Assembly: GCF_900198835.1 (NCBI RefSeq)
Contig: NZ_LT900021.1
Location: 1,798,001 to 1,862,000 of the forward strand
DNA length: 64,000 bases
Direction: 5' to 3'
Source: Thermococcus henrietii
GTDB taxonomy: Archaea; Methanobacteriota_B; Thermococci; Thermococcales; Thermococcaceae
Below, one piece after another: positions 53,954 through 63,380 of this stretch (the stretch's first letter is position 1; each line of letters begins with the position of its first letter). The notes below the pieces were generated by a model. The model saw only the letters and a program-made list of their open reading frames with translations. It made no database searches and was not told the DNA's origin. A program made the translations under genes and the position numbers.

Positions 53954-54634
53954 TCAGGGTTTCCTCACGACGAAGAGCGCGTGGTCCTTCTCGTAGGGCT
54001 CCAAACTAAGGCGCTCGACGACCTCAAAGTACTCGGAAAGCTCCCTCTCGACCTCCTTGAAGACCTCCTCAGGCTCCTTGGTAACGTCGATGCTCCTGCT
54101 CTTGACCGAAATCATGCCATAGCCGCCGCTCTTCAGGAAGACCTTTGCGTTGTCGATGAGGATTTTCGCCTGCGTCGGCTGGGCGACGTCCTCGAAGATG
54201 ACGTCAACCTTCGGGACGAGGGCGCGGTAGCCTTCGGGCTTCGTTGCGTCGCCGAGTATAGGAACGATGTTCCTCCTCTCTTCAACGATTGGAACTAGCT
54301 CCCTCAGAACCCTCGGCGAGAACTCGACGCCGAATATCTTGCCCTCCCAGCCGACGATGTCGCTGACGTGGGAAGCGGTTGTTCCGCTCGCTATTCCGAG
54401 GTAAAGAACGGTTGAGCCGGGCTTAATCGGGAAGTTCTTGAGGCCGTTGAGTATTGCCGCGCCGAGCTTTGAACGGCTCGGGTTCCAAATCCTGTACTCC
54501 TCGCCCTCGAACTTGATGACCCTCTCCCCGTAAACCCTCTGGCCGGGGACGAGGTTCTTGGTTGCAATCTTCTCGCTCCCGTCGTCATCGATGACGATGT
54601 AAACGCCCGGGAACCTGTGCTTCTTAACCTTCAT
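53954..54634 (-). CDS. flpA: Fibrillarin, rRNA/tRNA 2'-O-methyltransferase
   Basis: The 226-residue enzyme methylates ribose 2'-OH as part of C/D-box sRNPs with Nop5 and L7Ae. SAM motif [20 protein letters not shown] and the following [15 protein letters not shown], then [12 protein letters not shown], are typical. It starts 5 bases after the nop5 stop, in the conserved nop5-fibrillarin operon. Confidence 0.96.
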   Translation of the reverse strand: MKVKKHRFPGVYIVIDDDGSEKIATKNLVPGQRVYGERVIKFEGEEYRIWNPSRSKLGAAILNGLKNFPIKPGSTVLYLGIASGTTASHVSDIVGWEGKIFGVEFSPRVLRELVPIVEERRNIVPILGDATKPEGYRALVPKVDVIFEDVAQPTQAKILIDNAKVFLKSGGYGMISVKSRSIDVTKEPEEVFKEVERELSEYFEVVERLSLEPYEKDHALFVVRKP

Positions 54635-54639
54635 CTACC

Positions 54640-55908
54640 TCACCTCTTGCCCTTCTTTTTCTTCTTACCCCTCTTATCGGGCTTGCCCTTACCCTTCTTC
54701 TCCTTCCTGCCCTTCTCGTGCTTCTTGCCCTTCTTGTCCTTGCCCTTGAACTTCTTCTTTTTCTTCTTCTCGGGCTTGGCCTCCCTCTTGGGCGGGTTCG
54801 GGTACTTCTCCTTGATTTCCTTGATTCTCTGCTCGAGCTCCTTCTTGAGCTCCTCGCCGATGTATTCACCCGAGAAGTAGTCAACCCTCGCCGCTATGGC
54901 CAGCTTTCCGGCCAAAGCCCTCGCAATCTTACCCCTCTGCCACCAAGGCGAGCGGTTTATTGCAGGGTACTGGAAGATTACGCCGTGCTTGGGTGGCTTG
55001 GCACCAGTTCTTAAGTGTCTGAAGAGGGCCTTTTCAGCGCCAAGAACCTGTATCGTTGAGGCAGGCATCATGGCGAGCTCCTTAAGGCCTCCAGCGAGGC
55101 TCATGAGCCTTGCGGCGAGCTTCGCACCGACGAGGGCCTTCAGGTTCGGAGCAACTTCACCAACCGCGGTCTCAAGGTAGTCCTCAATCTGCTCCCTCAG
55201 CTTGTAGAGGTCGGAAATCTCGCTGGCGAGCTTCCTTATGATTTCACTGTCGAACTTGCCGAGCGGTGCTCCCATAGACTTCTCGGCCGCCTTGAGAATC
55301 TTCTCAACCTTGCCCTCCGAGAAGCCGAGCTTTTCAAGCTTCTCCCTGCTGACGTTCTCCCTCGGGCCGATTTCCTTGACGAAGGCAACGTACTGCGGGT
55401 GCTTGGGCAGGATTTCGTCCAGCTCGGGGAAGTGAAGGCCGTACCACTCCCTAAGGCGTGAAACGAGCAGGTTAATGACTTTGTCGATGTCATCGAGCGC
55501 CTCTATCGCCTGTATAATCATCTTGTCGCGCGCACCGCTCTGCTCCTGTATGCGGAGCCTCGTCAAAGCGACGCCGACGGTGTAGTACTCGTCGAACCAG
55601 TTCTCGCCGAGGAACTCTTCCGGGCTTGAGCGGAGCTTTTCTCCCGCTAAGTTCGGGAACTCGGCGGTGGCGTTGTAGCCGAGCTCCTTGAGCTTCCTGC
55701 TCAGCTCGGTGTCCTCGACGACGAATTCCTCGTAGCCCTCTCCGCCCAGCTCGTCGAGAAGAACTAAAAGCTCGTCGCTCGGTTCGCCTTTCAAAAGCCT
55801 GTCGAGGCTTACCTCCGGCTTCCCGCTGAAGGGTTTGCTCGCGATGAGCTTCCCGCTCTCGTCGAAGGCGTAAACCCCCCTGACGTTCTCGGCAATGTAA
55901 ACCTTCAT
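54640..55908 (-). CDS. Nop5 (Nop56/58), C/D-box sRNP scaffold
   Basis: The 422-residue protein has the Nop N-terminal domain, a coiled coil (about 110-250) and the Nop RNA-binding domain with LAARLMSLAGGLKELAMMPA, then STIQVLGAEKALFRHL. The C-terminal 60 residues are almost only Lys/Arg/Gly, as in hyperthermophile Nop5. It recruits fibrillarin to guide RNA. ATG 55908 after AAGGTGATG is the start. Confidence 0.96.
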   Translation of the reverse strand: MKVYIAENVRGVYAFDESGKLIASKPFSGKPEVSLDRLLKGEPSDELLVLLDELGGEGYEEFVVEDTELSRKLKELGYNATAEFPNLAGEKLRSSPEEFLGENWFDEYYTVGVALTRLRIQEQSGARDKMIIQAIEALDDIDKVINLLVSRLREWYGLHFPELDEILPKHPQYVAFVKEIGPRENVSREKLEKLGFSEGKVEKILKAAEKSMGAPLGKFDSEIIRKLASEISDLYKLREQIEDYLETAVGEVAPNLKALVGAKLAARLMSLAGGLKELAMMPASTIQVLGAEKALFRHLRTGAKPPKHGVIFQYPAINRSPWWQRGKIARALAGKLAIAARVDYFSGEYIGEELKKELEQRIKEIKEKYPNPPKREAKPEKKKKKKFKGKDKKGKKHEKGRKEKKGKGKPDKRGKKKKKGKR

Positions 55909-55987
55909 GAGCATCACCTTCCTTTCTTTCCTCAGGTATAGAAGGGCGAGGAGTTTTAAACGGTATCGGTGGAAAAAGAGGGAAAAG

Positions 55988-56977
<990 letters not shown>

Positions 56978-57147
56978 TCAGGTTTAGGAGACAGGGTTTA
57001 TATTCTTTCTGAAAAGACAGGAGAATTCCGAAGGAGCTTTAAGGTGTTTTTAGTGCATCAATGTCACCAAAAGTCCTTCAGTGTCCTTAAATTGCCGAGG
57101 AAAGCCGTGTTTACCTTTGTAAAGGCCAAATCTGGGCGTTGGGAAAG

Positions 57148-57156
57148 GTTTATAAC
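57148..57156 (+). promoter_or_regulatory. TATA box upstream of the aminotransferase
   Basis: GGAAAGGTTTATAACG lies about 70 bases before ATG 57225, the only clear TATA box in the 268-base gap between the divergent R15P isomerase and aminotransferase genes. Confidence 0.45.
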
Positions 57157-57224
57157 GAAAGACCCGAAGTTCTTAGTGTATAGATTTGATGACGTGCTCA
57201 GGCATGTTCATTGGGGTGGTGGCT

Positions 57225-58481
57225 ATGCAGGAGAAACTAGAAAGGAAACTCGCATCCGAACCGTTGAACTTCGAGTCATTCTTCTCCGAGAAGGCCCTTC
57301 AGATGAAGGCTTCGGAGATTAGGGAGCTCCTTAAGCTTGTCGAGACGAGCGATGTTATCAGCTTGGCCGGCGGTTTGCCCGCTCCCGAGACCTTCCCGGT
57401 TGAGATTATCAAGAAGATTGCCCAGGAGGTCCTCACGGAGCACGCCGACAAGGCCCTGCAGTACGGAACGACCAAGGGGTTCACCCCGCTCCGCCTCGCC
57501 CTCGCGAAGTGGATGGAGAACCGCTACGGCATCCCGATGAGCAAGGTCGAGATAATGATGGTTGCCGGCTCACAGCAGGCCCTCGACCTCATTGGTAGGG
57601 TTTTCATAAACCCCGGGGATGTTGTCGTCGTCGAGGCTCCGACTTACCTCGCGGCGCTCAACGCGTTCAAGTACTACGAGCCCGAGTTCGTGAGCATTCC
57701 TATGGACCACGACGGAATGAGGATTGACCTCCTCGAGGAGAAGCTTGAGGAGCTGAAGAGGGAAGGAAAGCGCGTTAAGTTCGTCTACACCGTCTCGACC
57801 TTCCAGAACCCGATGGGCGTCACCATGAGCCTCGACAGGAGGAAGAGGCTCATAGAGCTCGCCAAGGAGTACGACTTCCTCATCGTTGAGGACAGCCCCT
57901 ACAGCGAGCTCCGCTACTCTGGTGAACCGATTCCGCCGATAAAGCACTTCGACGACGAGGGCAGGGTCATCTACCTCGGAACGTTCTCGAAGATACTCGC
58001 CCCCGGCTTCCGCCTCGGATGGGTTTCAGCTCACCCGCACTTCATAAGGAAGATGGAGATAGCAAAGCAGGCCGTTGACCTCTGCGCCAACACCCTCGCC
58101 CAGGTTATAGCGTGGAAGTACGTTGAGGCAGGCTACCTTGACGAGCACATCCCGAAGATAATCGAGTTCTACAGGCCGAGGCGCGATGCAATGCTCGAGG
58201 CCCTTGAGGAGTTCATGCCGGAGGGCGTCGAGTGGACCAAGCCCGACGGAGGAATGTTCGTCTGGGTCACCCTGCCGGAGGGAATCGACACCAAGCTCAT
58301 GATGGAGAAGGCCGTCGCCAAGGGCGTCGCCTACGTTCCCGGTGAGGCCTTCTTCGCCCACCGCGACGTCAAGAACACCCTCAGGCTGAACTTCACCTAC
58401 GTCCCGGAGGACACCATCAGGGAGGGCGTTAAGCGCCTTGCGGAGGTCATTGAGGAAGAAATCAAGGCCCTCAAGAAGTGA
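57225..58481 (+). CDS. PLP-dependent aminotransferase, class I/II (broad or aromatic specificity)
   Basis: The 418-residue protein has the fold-type I motifs SLAGGLPAPETFP, QYGTTKGFTPLR, VSTFQNPMGV and the PLP-lysine in YLGTFSKILAPGFRLGWV. Thermococcales have several such enzymes (multisubstrate, 2-aminoadipate, aromatic); I cannot choose between them. It could supply aryl pyruvates to IorAB. ATG 57225 follows GGGGTGGTGG. Confidence 0.9.
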   Translation: MQEKLERKLASEPLNFESFFSEKALQMKASEIRELLKLVETSDVISLAGGLPAPETFPVEIIKKIAQEVLTEHADKALQYGTTKGFTPLRLALAKWMENRYGIPMSKVEIMMVAGSQQALDLIGRVFINPGDVVVVEAPTYLAALNAFKYYEPEFVSIPMDHDGMRIDLLEEKLEELKREGKRVKFVYTVSTFQNPMGVTMSLDRRKRLIELAKEYDFLIVEDSPYSELRYSGEPIPPIKHFDDEGRVIYLGTFSKILAPGFRLGWVSAHPHFIRKMEIAKQAVDLCANTLAQVIAWKYVEAGYLDEHIPKIIEFYRPRRDAMLEALEEFMPEGVEWTKPDGGMFVWVTLPEGIDTKLMMEKAVAKGVAYVPGEAFFAHRDVKNTLRLNFTYVPEDTIREGVKRLAEVIEEEIKALKK

Positions 58482-58529
58482 GGAAAAGCTTTTTACCCTT
58501 TTCTTTCTCAGATTTCCATCGGTGGTGGC

Positions 58530-59369
58530 ATGAAACCCCTGATAGCAATCATAGGTTCTCCCTGGAGCGAGTCCCTTTCAGCCGGCAGGGCGCACATAAA
58601 GCGTGTTATAGAGGCCGGCGGACTTCCAGCAGTGTTCAGCCCCGAAATCGAGCCCGAGGACATCATAGAAGTCGCCGACGGGATACTGCTCATTGAAGGA
58701 CCCGACGTCCATCCGCGTTTCTACGGGGAGGACCCCTCGCCGAGCCTCAGGGAAGTCGACGTTCTTCGAGACGAGTTCGAGATTGGGCTGGTAAAGCTTG
58801 CCGTCGAGGCTGGAATTCCAATCCTCGGGGTAGGAAGGGGAATGCACGTAATCAACGTCGCCCTCGGCGGAACGCTCTATCAGGACATCTACGACATCCC
58901 CAAGGCGATAAAACACGACTGGAGCTTTGGAAGCACAAGACCGGAGCAGAGGCTTCATACCATTAGAATAAAGGCGGACTCAAGGCTATACTCCATCCTG
59001 CGCGAGAGCCTGAACATCGAGGGAACCAACGAGGGATGGGCGTGGGTAAACAGCTTCCACCACCAGGCCGTGAAGAGGGTTGGAGAAGGACTCAGACAGG
59101 TTGCCTTTGCCGTTGATGGCCTGATAGAAGCCATAGAGGGCAAAGAGGGCTTCGTTCTCGGCGTCCAGTGGCAGCCGGAGCACCTGCCCGAGATGCTTTC
59201 CCTGTACAGGGCCCTGGTTGGGGCCTCATTGAAGAGGCACAAGGAAAACGATGAGATGAGGAGAAGGGCCATTGAAGCCGAAATCCGCGAGGAGCTCGCT
59301 AAGGAACAAGATGAGAGCCGTCACAGCTCGGAAACGAGTGATAACTCTCCCGACACGAACCAAACGTGA
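58530..59369 (+). CDS. Class I amidotransferase-like protein (C26 type) lacking the nucleophilic Cys
   Basis: The 279-residue protein resembles gamma-glutamyl-GABA hydrolase/PuuD: GILLIEGPDVHPRFY, VALGGTLYQDI and VQWQPEHLPEM with the catalytic His-Glu. The nucleophile elbow, normally G-I/V-C-R-G-M, reads ILGVGRGMHVIN, with Gly (GGA) in place of Cys. It is therefore probably not an active glutaminase. The C-terminal 40 residues are charged and disordered-looking and overlap the convergent radical SAM gene by 71 bases. Confidence 0.85.
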   Translation: MKPLIAIIGSPWSESLSAGRAHIKRVIEAGGLPAVFSPEIEPEDIIEVADGILLIEGPDVHPRFYGEDPSPSLREVDVLRDEFEIGLVKLAVEAGIPILGVGRGMHVINVALGGTLYQDIYDIPKAIKHDWSFGSTRPEQRLHTIRIKADSRLYSILRESLNIEGTNEGWAWVNSFHHQAVKRVGEGLRQVAFAVDGLIEAIEGKEGFVLGVQWQPEHLPEMLSLYRALVGASLKRHKENDEMRRRAIEAEIREELAKEQDESRHSSETSDNSPDTNQT

Positions 59370-60138
59370 TGCCCCTCTCGGTTATCTTTTTCTCAGCCTC
59401 GCGTAAAATCTGGAAGCGTAGCTCCCTCGGAAGGTAATAGTAACCACCAATCCTCTCGCCCCTCTCGTAGAGTGGCCACAGCTTTTCCATAAGCTCCGGA
59501 AACTTCGCAAACATTCTCTTCTTGGAGTCTGGCCTCAGCTTGAGGGTTGAAACTGTGATATGGCTCACAAAGCTTAGAGCGTCGAGAGTCTCGTCAAAAT
59601 CCTCCCAGGTGTAGAACGGAATTATCGGGTCTATCCTCGCGTAAACAGGAATCCCCGCTTTATTAGCCTTCTTAAGAGCCCTTATCCGCGCCTTCGGCGA
59701 TGGGGCGTTGGGCTCAAGGAGCCTCGCCTTCCTCTCGTCAACCGTAGTCACGGTGACTCCGACGGCACAGCGGAGCTCGCTCAGAACCTCTATGTCGCGC
59801 TCGAAGATGTCTGACTTGGTGAGGAGCAGACAGCGGACGTCGTAGCGTTTGAATAGCTCAAGGACCTTCCGCGTTATCCCGAGCTCGCGTTCCACCGTCG
59901 GATAGGGGTCGGAGGAGTAGGAGAGGGCTATGATGTAGCGCCGGTCGAACTTCCTGAGTTCCTTCTCCAGCTTTGGTAAGAGGTTCTCCTTCGTTCTCAC
60001 GCGGAAGGCGTTGGGAATATAGCTCGTTATGTAGCAGTAAACGCATGCATGATTGCAACCGGTGTAAACGTTCAGCGTGTACTTGAAAGGGCACGTGCAG
60101 AGCTTCGCCTTCCAGGGGTCGAAGGGTCGAATGTACAT
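59299..60138 (-). CDS. Radical SAM protein of the SPL-like family
   Basis: The 279-residue protein has the radical SAM cluster motif GCNHACVYCYI (CxxxCxxC) after CTCPFKYTLNVY, and fits the SPL-family radical SAM proteins (COG1533) widespread in Thermococcales. The substrate is unknown. ATG 60138 (MYIRPFDPW) fits the family N-terminus; a GTG at 60171 would lengthen it. It overlaps the convergent amidotransferase-like gene by 71 bases. Confidence 0.85.
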   Translation of the reverse strand: MYIRPFDPWKAKLCTCPFKYTLNVYTGCNHACVYCYITSYIPNAFRVRTKENLLPKLEKELRKFDRRYIIALSYSSDPYPTVERELGITRKVLELFKRYDVRCLLLTKSDIFERDIEVLSELRCAVGVTVTTVDERKARLLEPNAPSPKARIRALKKANKAGIPVYARIDPIIPFYTWEDFDETLDALSFVSHITVSTLKLRPDSKKRMFAKFPELMEKLWPLYERGERIGGYYYLPRELRFQILREAEKKITERGITFGSCRESYHSFPSCDGSHLVP

Positions 60139-60194
60139 ACCGGACGTTAAGGAAAGGGCTTTAAAACTCACGCGGTAGGGACTACGGTGATTGC

Positions 60195-60605
60195 ATGAGC
60201 GTGAAGGGTCGTGTCAAGTGGGTTGAGGGGATGCAGTTCGTCGGCTCGATGGAGGACGGTGGGTGCTCGATAATCCTGGGGAACGGTGGGATAAGCCCGA
60301 TGAGGCTTCTCCTCCTAAGCGTCGCTGGATGTACCGCCTACGACGTCGTCATGATTCTCAAGAAGATGCGCGAGCCGATTGAGGGTCTTAAAGTCGAGAT
60401 TTCCGGCGAGAGAAGGGAGGAATACCCGAAGGTCTACACCAGGGTCCACATTCACTACAGGATTTACGGAAACGTTAAGGAGGAAAAGGCGAGAAGAGCC
60501 ATAGAGCTGAGTCAGGACAAGTACTGCTCCGCCTCGGCCCAGGTCAAGCTGAGCGGTGCCGAGCTGACTTACTCCCTTGAGATAGTGCGGGGCGATGATG
60601 ACTGA
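60195..60605 (+). CDS. OsmC-family protein
   Basis: The 136-residue protein has the two OsmC cysteines, in LLLSVAGCTAYDVVMIL and QDKYCSASAQV. OsmC proteins reduce organic hydroperoxides, and some members have other roles. GGTGATT precedes ATG 60195; it is divergent from the radical SAM gene. Confidence 0.88.
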   Translation: MSVKGRVKWVEGMQFVGSMEDGGCSIILGNGGISPMRLLLLSVAGCTAYDVVMILKKMREPIEGLKVEISGERREEYPKVYTRVHIHYRIYGNVKEEKARRAIELSQDKYCSASAQVKLSGAELTYSLEIVRGDDD

Positions 60606-60611
60606 CCTCCT

Positions 60612-60658
60612 CCTCTGCCAAGGCGAGGGTTCGGCTTAACCCCTCGCCAACGGCAGGG
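60612..60658. repeat. Subterminal hairpin at the 3' side of tnpB
   Basis: CTGCC-AA-GGCGAGGG (from 60615) pairs with CCCTCGCC-AAC-GGCAG (ending about 60656) around an 11-base loop. Such palindromes are the ends recognised in IS200/IS605 elements, and the adjoining tnpB 3' region is where the guide-like omega RNA is usually encoded. Confidence 0.6.
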
Positions 60659-60676
60659 AGGTTCGAGGAGTCTCAT

Positions 60677-61945
60677 TTAGACCCAAGATAAAGTGGTCTT
60701 CAACCCCTCCGGCCGGGTCTTCGGCCAGTTACCCCTCCTCTGAGCGTAAAGCCCGCTCAGATTCGGGGTTATGGTTTTCACAACCCTCTTCAAAATATTA
60801 AACGCTCCAACAAGGTCAGCGTTGAAGACAAGCCCCGTTGCGGGACACGAATAAAGACCACGAACAAAGCGAGCCCCATCGTGGGGCTTCCCGCAAACGG
60901 GACAAGTCTTAGAAGTGAAAGCCTCATTCACAACCAAAACCCGAATACCATACTCCTCCGCAACCTCAGTCAAGCGTTTGATAACGTAATTAAACCGCCA
61001 AACGTGGGATAAAAGGAAGTTTTGCTTACTGCCCTTATCAGAGTTCCGGGCTATTCCCTTTGGGTAACCAATCACAATCTTAGAAACCCCCAAATCGTAA
61101 AGCTTCCTCACGGTTTGCCTTACTGCCGTGTTAAGGTAGTGTTTAGCCTGAAGTTTGGCCTTCTCATGCATTCTCTTGAGCTTCCTACTCTTTTTAGCCC
61201 CAGACTTGTTAAGTTTTGATTGGTACTCGGCGATTCTTCTCCGCCAGTAGAAGTCGATGCTTTTAAGCGGTCTTCCATTCACGAGGAAGCTTTCCCCGTT
61301 TTCCACATAAACAGCCATGAGATTGTTTACTCCCAAGTCAATTCCCGCCGAAAGGCTTCCTTTTGAGGTTCTCGGGAGTTTAACCCATTCTCCGCCCTCA
61401 AGCTTTTCTTCAACCGTGAAGCTTAGATAAGCATACCATTTCCTCTTAACGTCGTCATAAGTGATTTCTAAGCGTCCTTGCTTTCCCTTTAAGTGGATTC
61501 TTCCCTTGAATTGAATTTCAAGGCGTCTGAACTTTCCAAGGCCTTTTAGAATTAGTTTGTTACCTTCAATCTTGTACTGGTCGTTTCTCAGGACGATTAA
61601 GGGTTTTCTCATTCCGTCTTCTTTCAGATAGTTTGGTGGTTTGGGCTTAAGCCAGTTGGGGAGTTCTCCGTTGCGCTTTTTGCGAAGGAGGGAGAAGAAG
61701 CTCCGCCAAGCTTCCGCATTTTTGCGACATATTTGCTGGACGGTTGCAGAGCCGATTTCCCGTTTAAACTCCTCGTAAGCGGTCTTCTCAGTTTTATTGA
61801 AGTCCACGATTTGCTCTTGGAAGTATTGTTGCCTCCTCAGGTAGTTTACTCGGTTCCAGACTTTGGCTCCAGTGTCGGCTAACTGGTGGAGAATTTTCGC
61901 CTGTTCTTTTGAGGGCTGGAGTTTAACCGTTACTGTCCGCTTCAT
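60677..61945 (-). CDS. tnpB: TnpB, RNA-guided endonuclease of the IS605 family
   Basis: The 422-residue protein has a full set of RuvC acidic residues: Asp in SAGIDLGVNNLMAVY, Glu in VVNEAFTSKTC and Asp in LVFNADLVGAFNIL. The zinc finger is TCPVCGKPH, then YSCPATG, in which the last ligand pair is reduced to one Cys. It is full length and uninterrupted. Its ATG overlaps the stop of the RHH remnant by 4 bases (ATGA). Confidence 0.93.
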   Translation of the reverse strand: MKRTVTVKLQPSKEQAKILHQLADTGAKVWNRVNYLRRQQYFQEQIVDFNKTEKTAYEEFKREIGSATVQQICRKNAEAWRSFFSLLRKKRNGELPNWLKPKPPNYLKEDGMRKPLIVLRNDQYKIEGNKLILKGLGKFRRLEIQFKGRIHLKGKQGRLEITYDDVKRKWYAYLSFTVEEKLEGGEWVKLPRTSKGSLSAGIDLGVNNLMAVYVENGESFLVNGRPLKSIDFYWRRRIAEYQSKLNKSGAKKSRKLKRMHEKAKLQAKHYLNTAVRQTVRKLYDLGVSKIVIGYPKGIARNSDKGSKQNFLLSHVWRFNYVIKRLTEVAEEYGIRVLVVNEAFTSKTCPVCGKPHDGARFVRGLYSCPATGLVFNADLVGAFNILKRVVKTITPNLSGLYAQRRGNWPKTRPEGLKTTLSWV

Positions 61946-62088
61946 TGTTCCTCACTTTCAACTTTTTTAATCCAGAGTTTCATTGCTTCCGTTACCGCAA
62001 CGCCTAAGGCCCCTCGAATCTTCCCGTATTTCTTCTCCACGAGTTCCCTGAACTTTTTTCAACATCATCAACGGAGACTGTAAATCCG
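61942..62088 (-). pseudogene. Remnant of an RHH-type small gene upstream of tnpB
   Basis: The minus strand encodes FRELVEKKYGKIRGALGVAV, then TEAMKLWIKKVESEEQ-stop, typical of small Thermococcales RHH/antitoxin-like proteins. The preceding part, FTVSVDDVEK, is in another frame; restoring one A in the A6 run (62053-62058) would join them. No start codon remains before the guaA stop. It looks frameshifted and cut at its 5' end. Confidence 0.6.
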
Positions 62089-62123
62089 TTGCGGAAATGT
62101 GAAGAGAGGACCGACTAGCTGAG

Positions 62124-62690
62124 CTAAAGCTCCCCGCAGAGCCTCGCGAAGTTCCTGTAGACCTCGGCCCCGCGTTCGGTGTGCGCCACCTCCGGATGGA
62201 ACTGGACGCCGTAGATTGGAAGGCTCTCGTGTTTCATAGCTTCAACCGGGCAGGTCTCACTCCTCGCGAGCAGTTTAAAGCCCGGCGGGAGCTCCTTCAC
62301 CTCGTCCATGTGGCTCTCCCACACCTTCAGCCTCTTCGGGAAGCCTTCAAAGAGGTCGTTCTCCTCGATTATTTCAATCTCGACAAGGCTGTACTCGGCC
62401 TTCTCGCCCCTGCCGACCTTCCCGCCGAAGTGCCTCGCTATGAGCTGGTGGCCGAGGCAGATTCCGAGGATTGGGACGTTGAACTCGTCGTAGTGCTCCA
62501 GAATGGCCTCACAGTTGCCGGTTCTGTTTATGTCGGGGCCACCTGAGAAGATTATTCCTTTCGGCTCCATCGCCTTGATTTCCTCGAGCGGGGTGGTGTT
62601 GGGGATTATCTTCGCCTCAACACCCAGATAGCGGAGCGTTCTCCAAATCCTGTGGACGTACTGCCCTCCGTTGTCCATTATAACTATCAT
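62124..62690 (-). CDS. guaA: GMP synthetase, glutaminase (GATase) subunit
   Basis: The 188-residue subunit supplies ammonia for XMP amination. The triad is intact: Cys in [12 protein letters not shown], and His and Glu in [11 protein letters not shown]. Archaeal GMP synthetase is split; the ATP-pyrophosphatase subunit starts beyond the window and ends at 63381. A toxin-antitoxin pair separates them. Its ATG overlaps the PIN gene stop by 4 bases. Confidence 0.95.
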   Translation of the reverse strand: MIVIMDNGGQYVHRIWRTLRYLGVEAKIIPNTTPLEEIKAMEPKGIIFSGGPDINRTGNCEAILEHYDEFNVPILGICLGHQLIARHFGGKVGRGEKAEYSLVEIEIIEENDLFEGFPKRLKVWESHMDEVKELPPGFKLLARSETCPVEAMKHESLPIYGVQFHPEVAHTERGAEVYRNFARLCGEL

Positions 62691-63133
62691 GAGCCCACCT
62701 CCAGGAGTTTGAAGAATGCATCTGATTCCTCAACGAGATAAAACGCCCTCAAACCGAGGGACTTGGCCAGCCCGGCCATCTTCCTGTCGTTAGTAACAAG
62801 AACCGCGTCAAGGTAACGGGCGGTCGCGATGAAATAGATATCAGAAGCCTTGTGATGCGTCTGAAAAGCCACTTCTCGAAGCTCCTCGATGAGCAGTTCC
62901 TTAGGAACCCACGCAACTATTTCGCTGTAATACCTTAGCGCCTTCTCAACCTGCTCCCGCTCAAAATACCTTGAGAGAACAGCAACGAACTCAACTTCCC
63001 CCAAGCGGGGAGCGTAAAGCTCGAGCGAGCCCAACTGTGCATGCTCTATGATTCTTTCGGCGACTTCTGCCCTCTCAGGGTAGAAGCTGGAAAACAGATG
63101 GAAAACAACGGAGGTGTCAACCACGACCCTCAT
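62687..63133 (-). CDS. PIN-domain toxin, VapC-like
   Basis: The 148-residue PIN protein has Asp in [12 protein letters not shown], Glu in [10 protein letters not shown], Asp in [11 protein letters not shown] and Asp in LVTNDRKMA. It overlaps the upstream DUF104 antitoxin and the downstream guaA gene by 4 bases each, so toxin and GMP synthetase subunit are translationally coupled. Confidence 0.87.
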   Translation of the reverse strand: MRVVVDTSVVFHLFSSFYPERAEVAERIIEHAQLGSLELYAPRLGEVEFVAVLSRYFEREQVEKALRYYSEIVAWVPKELLIEELREVAFQTHHKASDIYFIATARYLDAVLVTNDRKMAGLAKSLGLRAFYLVEESDAFFKLLEVGS

Positions 63134-63339
63134 GTTTCCTCCTCCCTTAAGCGAAGGAGATAGTCCGTCGGGTCTTCCCTGAACTTTTCGGGCGTTACCT
63201 GCTTCCTCATCTCCCTCGCCAGCTCAAGGAAGTCCTCGTGGTAAATCCTCACCCTGAGCCTCTGCCCCTCCTTCAGCTTGAGGGGCCTGAGGGGCTTCAG
63301 CACGCCGTTCTCGTAAATCACCTCGATAATCTCGCCCAT
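63130..63339 (-). CDS. DUF104/AF2212-type antitoxin
   Basis: The 69-residue protein begins EIIEVIYENGVLKPLRPLKL followed by KEGQRLRVRI, the DUF104 fold that pairs with PIN toxins in archaea, and has a helical tail that would contact the toxin. GGTGGGAGC precedes ATG 63339. GCTTATTTACC near 63369-63379 on the minus strand may be its TATA box, placing an internal promoter between the two GMP synthetase genes. Confidence 0.85.
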   Translation of the reverse strand: MGEIIEVIYENGVLKPLRPLKLKEGQRLRVRIYHEDFLELAREMRKQVTPEKFREDPTDYLLRLREEET

Positions 63340-63380
63340 GCTCCCACCGCTTAAAGTTGGAAACGAAGGTAAATAAGCCT

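Larger units (their letters stand above)
60608..62123 (-). mobile_element. IS200/IS605-type element carrying tnpB only
   Basis: The unit consists of tnpB, a broken upstream RHH frame and, at the tnpB 3' side, a strong subterminal hairpin. No tnpA transposase is present, so it can move only with help. The left end is taken as just after the OsmC stop and the right end as just before the guaA stop codon. The exact ends are not determined. Confidence 0.6.

Noticed and set aside
57044-57322. 92-codon frame before the aminotransferase
   Set aside because: It overlaps the start of a conserved gene out of frame and has neither ribosome site nor recognisable sequence.
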